From: Coix lacryma-jobi var. lacryma-jobi
Lineage: Eukaryota > Streptophyta > Magnoliopsida > Poales > Poaceae
DNA length: 64,000 bases
Assembly (NCBI GenBank): GCA_009763385.1
Contig: CM019823.1
Location: forward strand, 29,417,668 to 29,481,667
Direction: 5' to 3'
In this document: in pieces, positions 59,832-64,000 of the stretch
How the letters are laid out: the number at the start of each line of letters is the position of its first letter
Numbering within the stretch: the first letter of the stretch is position 1
Made by a program: the position numbers and the translations under genes
The notes under the pieces: generated by a model
The model's database searches: none
What the model was told of the DNA's origin: nothing
What the model saw: the letters and a program-made list of their open reading frames with translations, nothing else

Positions 59832-59846
59832 AACTCCCCTTTTTGG
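59832..59846 (-). other. J polypurine tract
   Basis: CCAAAAAGGGGAGTT on the minus strand before the LTR start TGAAAGTGC. More PPT-like tracts lie at 59925, 60000 and 60362 (complements of CTCCCCC). Confidence 0.82.
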
Positions 59847-60356
59847 TAATTGATGACAACCAACTTAGGCTTACAGTAAGGATAGAAATAATTGAAGCTT
59901 TTGAATTCCAAAATTTAGTTCAAGCTCCCCCTTAATGTATGCTTGGGATATGACTTTCAAACCTTGATTAAAAAACAAGGTTGCATACACAAGAGCAAGA
60001 GCTCCCCCTAAATTTGCAATCCGTGGGGTGCCTAAGTGTGTGTGACAACATCATATATATCAATTTGTGATGCATAAGTAATATGACAAGGTGATCCACA
60101 TAATAATGTAATAAGAAAAGTGAATGGCTATGGAAGAAAGAAAAGGACTCAAATCACATAGCCATATCGAAAACAACAATCACCATGACAAGAGCATAAA
60201 TAATGAGGATGAACCATACAAGAATATAACATTAAGCATAAATGTTTTACATCCTCATCATCACAGCACAAGCACACACAAATAAAAGTAGCATACCACA
60301 CTTAGTTCTCAAAGATTAACCCTCTCTCACAGCTAGCTATTACATCAAGATAAAGC
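59847..60356 (-). other. J 3' untranslated region
   Basis: About 500 bp of AT-rich sequence without a gene, holding two of the extra PPT-like tracts. Confidence 0.65.
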
Positions 60357-62518
60357 CTAACACTCCCCCTTTGGCATCAAGTACCAAAACGGGTAGGCCA
60401 AGATAAGCAAAGAGCTAGTAATAGCCGCTGGAAGACCCACCAAGATAAGGACCATCGAGAGGAGAGAGTAGGCACTCTCACCAACATCACCACCTGGGAA
60501 GGACGACGGAGCAGAAGAATCCAGCGGAGGAGAGGAGTAGAGTCGCGGAAACCACCACTCCCAGCTGGATCGGCGTCGGGGCCAGCAAAGCCATGTACGA
60601 GCCGCCTCCACCACCTTGATATGATGTGGATCCGCCAGCAAAGGACGTACCCATACCATAGTCAGGGAAGAAGGGAGGAGCCTGGTACTGAGGTGGAGGC
60701 TGAGGATAGAACGGAGGGGGCTGGTATAGCATGGAGCTGTAAAAGCCAGCCTCACCACCACCGGGCTGCTGGGGCTGCTGCTGCTGCTGCTGCTGGCCAT
60801 CGTCATCATCATCATCATCATCATCATCGTGGTGCTGGGCTGAGCATCATACTCGGCAAAAGGATCTGGATGGGGTCAGGGTGGAGAACGCGGAGGAAGA
60901 CCAAGGTGCTGACGCACCTCCTGATGATGCCGCTCGTCGCGCTCGGCCCTGTAGCACATCCACTCGAAGATCTTGCCGAGAGCGGAGCGAAGACCGCCAC
61001 TCCTACGCCTCTCACGACGCGGAGGAGGAGCAGGAGCATGAGGCACATCCTCACTAGCCTGCTCGGGGCCATGAGCCTCGCCAGCGCTGCTGCTGCAGCC
61101 TCGTCGCCTACAACTCCCTTGTCCTTGACGATCGATGTAAACTTCTGAACACTGTAGTCCTTCACCGCTCGGTTGTACTCAAAAGTAGCTCCCACAACAT
61201 GCTCAATGATGTGCATTAGATATGGAGCATAAGGCAGGAGCTTGTGAGGGTCATTGTACACATCTGAGATCTTCTGCCAGAGAAAATGAGAGATGCTAAA
61301 GCGTCCGTCTGGCAAAGCAAACTGGACAAGGACCTTGGCAGCATCATCTCTCAAGTTGTCTGGTCTCCAACCTTAGGATCTAGAGTTAGGCGCATCAAGT
61401 TGTTGAGCACAAAGTAGGCAGGCTTCAGGCCAGGGACCTTGAAGTTTGCCACTGTGCCATCCATGTAGACACCTGAACTCTGCAGCTGCTCTGTGTACAT
61501 GCCCCCGCCATACATCTCTGACAAGCGAGGGGCATCCCTGTCTACATGATCGAATCCCAACAACCTGGCGAAGGTGACGAAAGTTGCACCGGTAGGACCC
61601 CTTGGGTCATCCAGTGCAGCACCTGAGCCTCCTGATCAATGAAAGGGTTGCCCAAACTGACAGATTATCTCCTGGTTGTAGCTGCGCTCACCAGAAATCA
61701 ACCCAAGATCCTCCACTCTTCTAGCTCTGCACCAAAGCCTGAATCTCCTCTGAATCCTTGTCAGACAAGGAGCGGATTACCAGCCACTTGTGCTCAAAGA
61801 GAGGAGGATGGCCCTTAGCACATTGATTCTTCCAGCAGACAGACAGACACATAGTAATCCTGCTGGAATCTCGACCAAAACCTCCGATCCACTGAATCAT
61901 CTCTGATGAAAAGGTAAGGGTTCTCCTCACGCTGCCTTCTCAACAGATTCCCCTTCTTCCTGTCGGAGTAGTCAGTAGTCCATGGTGTTTTTCAAGATGA
62001 GCAGGGGGCAGTCATGAAAGCTCCAGCTTCAGGGTGCATCTGAAATGCCCGGTTGATAAGCATCAACCCTGAAGTCAGAGGAGACGGCGGTCCAACGGGA
62101 GGATCCATAGAACGACCCTCCGCTCAGCCAGCCGCCTGAGCCACACCACCCACAATGACGCTATGCAAGCGCCCGGGTGGACCAGCAACAGGAGGCGGAG
62201 GCGGAGGAGGAGGAGGAGGAGCCAGCATGACCACCCCCACCTGCATCGCTCCCAACTACACCCTGCTAGAACCACTGCCACCTGCACCAAAACCACTGGA
62301 TCTACCTCTGCCGCTTGTCGGTGCTACGACGACCCGTGGACGAACGTCCACGGACTGTCGAGGAACATCCTCGCTGCTGGCACCAGGACAGAACGACGCG
62401 CGGGATTGCGTCGCTGCGGCTCCCCTTGCTCAAGACCACCTTGCTCCAAGGCAGCATACTCCTCATCATCGTCATCACTAGTGGTCCGAGCATGAGGGGC
62501 CCTCCGGTTATGCGACAT
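60357..62518 (-). pseudogene. Extra ORF of J in the env position, ATHILA ORF-1-like, broken
   Basis: In element sense it starts at the ATG at 62516-62518 (MSHNRRAPHARTT) and runs about 2.1 kb. An acidic N-terminus with DDDDEEY and EPQRRNPARR is followed by a Pro/Gly-rich stretch (62150-62220). A globular region follows with GHPPLFEHKWLVIRSLSD (61740-61830), LHWMTQG, LLGFDHVDRDAPRLSEMYGG and LKPAYFVLNNLMRLTLDPK. The best preserved part, VLVQFALPDGRFSISHFLW to LLPYAPYLMHIIEHV (61180-61330), resembles the ATHILA ORF-1 family of plant retroelements. The C-terminus is low complexity: an Asp run, a Gln run and PQPPPQYQAPPFFP (60620-60820). Frameshifts near 62320, 61650, 61355 and 61060 break it. 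It sits between pol and the 3' LTR, where some Sireviruses carry an env-like gene. I see no signal peptide or membrane segment, so env function is not supported. Confidence 0.65.
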
Positions 62519-63363
62519 CTAGAACAAGATAGCATAGACCAAGTGAGACAAAAGGAGATAGAAAGACAACTTCAAAGGATGTAGCAAAGACCACGATCAA
62601 AATCGGAGAGGAAACCCCTCGCTGCGCGCGGTCGGTACTGCCGACCCCAGAGGGCGGTACTACCGACCGCACAGCAGCGTGCGGTTCCCTTCAATCCAAT
62701 CACACAAATCGTCCATGAACATGCAAATCATACATCCTAGAAGCATCTACACACTAGATAGAGCAATCCTACCAAAGGAATCGACCTAGAACAAGGTACA
62801 TTAAGAGATGAGCAAGAAGAACCCTAGTACCTTGCTACTCGTGTAGAAGAGGTCGAAATCCAATGAAGGAAGAAACTTCGGGCTTCAAGAACACCACCAA
62901 GACGATCTCCTTGCTCCACGCACCTTTGCACCGGAGAGATTTGGATTTGGTGGAGGAGGAGGGAGATCGGAGAGGAAGAAGGCGAAGAGAGAGGGGCGGC
63001 TGCACGGGTCCAGGAGGAAACGGCGGCTGCGGTCAAAACAGGATTGACTAGGGTTGAAAGGAATTCACCGCGACCTTTTATACTCAGGACCACACGGTCG
63101 GTAGGTACCATCGCCATACTACCGACGTCGGTACTACCGACCCTATGGCGGTACCACCGACTGTGTAAAAACAGAGCGGACAGAGAGCTAACAGGAGAAC
63201 CTTTGTGGTATACTACACATACTTCAACCATGTCCAGATTTCATACATCAGTACATAACTATGGACACAAGTGAAGCATGCAAAATAGATTTTGAAATCA
63301 CACATAATATTTTGTCAAAGCATTTATCTAGGTCTCTAGGTGAAAACAAATATGTGCAAGACA
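62519..63363 (-). promoter_or_regulatory. Spacer with TATA box and LTR-type palindromes before the extra ORF
   Basis: Between the pol stop and the extra ORF, in element sense: palindromic GGTCGGTAsTACCGACC units (63096-63162), then GTATAAAAGG (63074-63083), a roughly 550-bp GC/purine-rich leader, and two more palindromes (62629-62670) before the ATG. The order palindrome then TATA with about 15-20 bp spacing copies the arrangement in J's LTR. This suggests, but does not prove, a separate promoter for the extra ORF. Confidence 0.5.
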
Positions 63364-64000
63364 TCAAGCCACGTTACGAGAATTAATGATATTTAGTTCA
63401 CTCCTCAAAGCACAAAATCTTGACTCATCTAAAGGCTTTGTGAAGATATCGGCTAGTTGCTTTTCGGTGCTCACATGGCGTATTGCGATATCTCCTTTGG
63501 CTTCATGGTCTCTCAAGAAATGGTGTCGGATGTCTATGTGTTTTGTGCGAGAATGGTTTACGGGATTGTTCGCTAGTTTGATAGCACTCTCATTGTCACA
63601 CAAAAGTGGAATTTTGGTTTCCTCACATCCGAAGTCTTTTAGTGTTTGCTTCATCCAAAGTAGTTGAGCACAGCAAGCGCCGGCCGCCACATACTCAGCT
63701 TCGGCGGTGGATAGGGCAACACTATTTTGTTTCTTAGAACTCCAAGACACAAAGACCTTCCAATAATTGGCAAGTCCCAGTAGTACTCTTCGATCTACTT
63801 GCAACCGGCATAGTCCGAATCGGAATAGCCAAGTAGATCAAAAGTGGAGCCCTTGGGATACCATAAGCCAAGATTCGGAGTGTGCACTAAGTATCGAAAG
63901 ATTCTCTTAACGGCCATAATATGACATTCTTTCGGATTAGCTTGAAACCTTGCACACATGCACACACTAAGCATGATATCAGGCCTAGATGCACAAAGGT
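63364..64000 (-). pseudogene. J reverse transcriptase end and RNase H, partial and broken
   Basis: This is the C-terminal part of copia pol, entering from the window edge with a SRPDIMLSVCMCARFQ block, MAVKRIFRYLVHTP, GLWYPKGS and LGYSDSDYAGCK. RNase H then reads STAEAEYVAAGACCAQLLWM (catalytic Glu), LCDNESAIKLANNP, KHIDIRHHFLRDH and DIFTKPLDESRF, with a stop at 63364-63366. Close to 63735-63812 three one-base losses relative to the family (in GCAAGTAGATCGAAGAG and a following run) break the frame around the RKSTTG block. The protein differs clearly from E's, so J is a separate Sirevirus lineage. Confidence 0.9.

Larger units (their letters stand above)
58011..64000 (-). mobile_element. J: Sirevirus with an extra 3' ORF (partial)
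   Basis: The right part runs off the window. In element sense the order is reverse transcriptase/RNase H (64000-63364), a spacer with promoter-like features (63363-62519), an additional ORF (62518-60357), a short 3' region, the PPT (59832-59846) and the 3' LTR (59831-58011). The left flank CCCAC (58006-58010) is the candidate target duplication. Confidence 0.85.

Noticed and set aside
60621..61148. Plus-strand frame with a histidine run
   Set aside because: It is the antisense of the Asp-run region of J's extra ORF.
60357..62518. Envelope glycoprotein in J
   Set aside because: Only the position fits; I see no signal peptide, furin-like site or transmembrane segment, and the preserved core resembles ATHILA ORF-1.

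Overview
The window reads as heterochromatic intergenic DNA from a grass, probably a panicoid. The evidence is a dense pile of LTR retrotransposons of grass type: Sirevirus-like Ty1/copia elements with GGACTGTCC palindromes in their LTRs, Athila-like Ty3/gypsy elements with a tRNA-Asp type primer site, Del/Tekay-like LTRs beginning TGTAACACC, and a Stowaway-like MITE. I see no host gene, tRNA, rRNA or CRISPR array. Every recognisable coding stretch belongs to a retrotransposon and is broken by stops or frameshifts. The species cannot be fixed from the sequence alone.

From 1 to 55,829 the window is one nested stack, read from LTR ends (TG...CA), primer-binding sites (PBS), polypurine tracts (PPT) and target-site duplications (TSD). 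I use local letters. The outermost is I (gypsy, minus strand; LTR 55,351-55,829). F (Sirevirus, minus; 50,932-55,138) sits in I's leader. E (Sirevirus, plus; pieces from 4,541 to 50,931) sits in F's gag. E is interrupted three times: by H (gypsy, minus, 1,802-4,540, itself cut by LTR K at 1-1,801); by G, a 4.2-kb solo LTR (6,146-10,370); and by D in its 3' LTR. D (Sirevirus, minus, 13,675-50,075) holds A in its LTR. A (gypsy gag-protease element, plus, 13,695-39,854) holds B in its 5' LTR. B (gypsy, gag-only, minus, 14,177-32,660) holds C in its LTR. C (Sirevirus, gag-only, minus, 14,888-25,709) is innermost. The chain I>F>E>D>A>B>C is seven deep.

Right of the stack, 55,830-56,725 is AT-rich sequence with a 241-bp MITE. 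It is followed by another B-family LTR (56,726-58,010), which is interrupted by J (58,011 to the window end). J is a minus-strand Sirevirus seen from its 3' LTR back into reverse transcriptase/RNase H. Between pol and the 3' LTR, J carries an additional ORF of about 2.1 kb related to the ATHILA ORF-1 type. Upstream of that ORF lie a TATA box and the same TACCGACC palindromes found in J's LTR.

Functionally the window is a set of autonomous-looking parts (E and J with reverse transcriptase and RNase H) beside elements that keep only gag (B, C, D) or gag plus protease (A) but retain intact LTR, PBS and PPT signals. These would have needed enzymes supplied by relatives. Element relationships and boundaries come from visual comparison of repeated segments, so edges may be off by a few bases.
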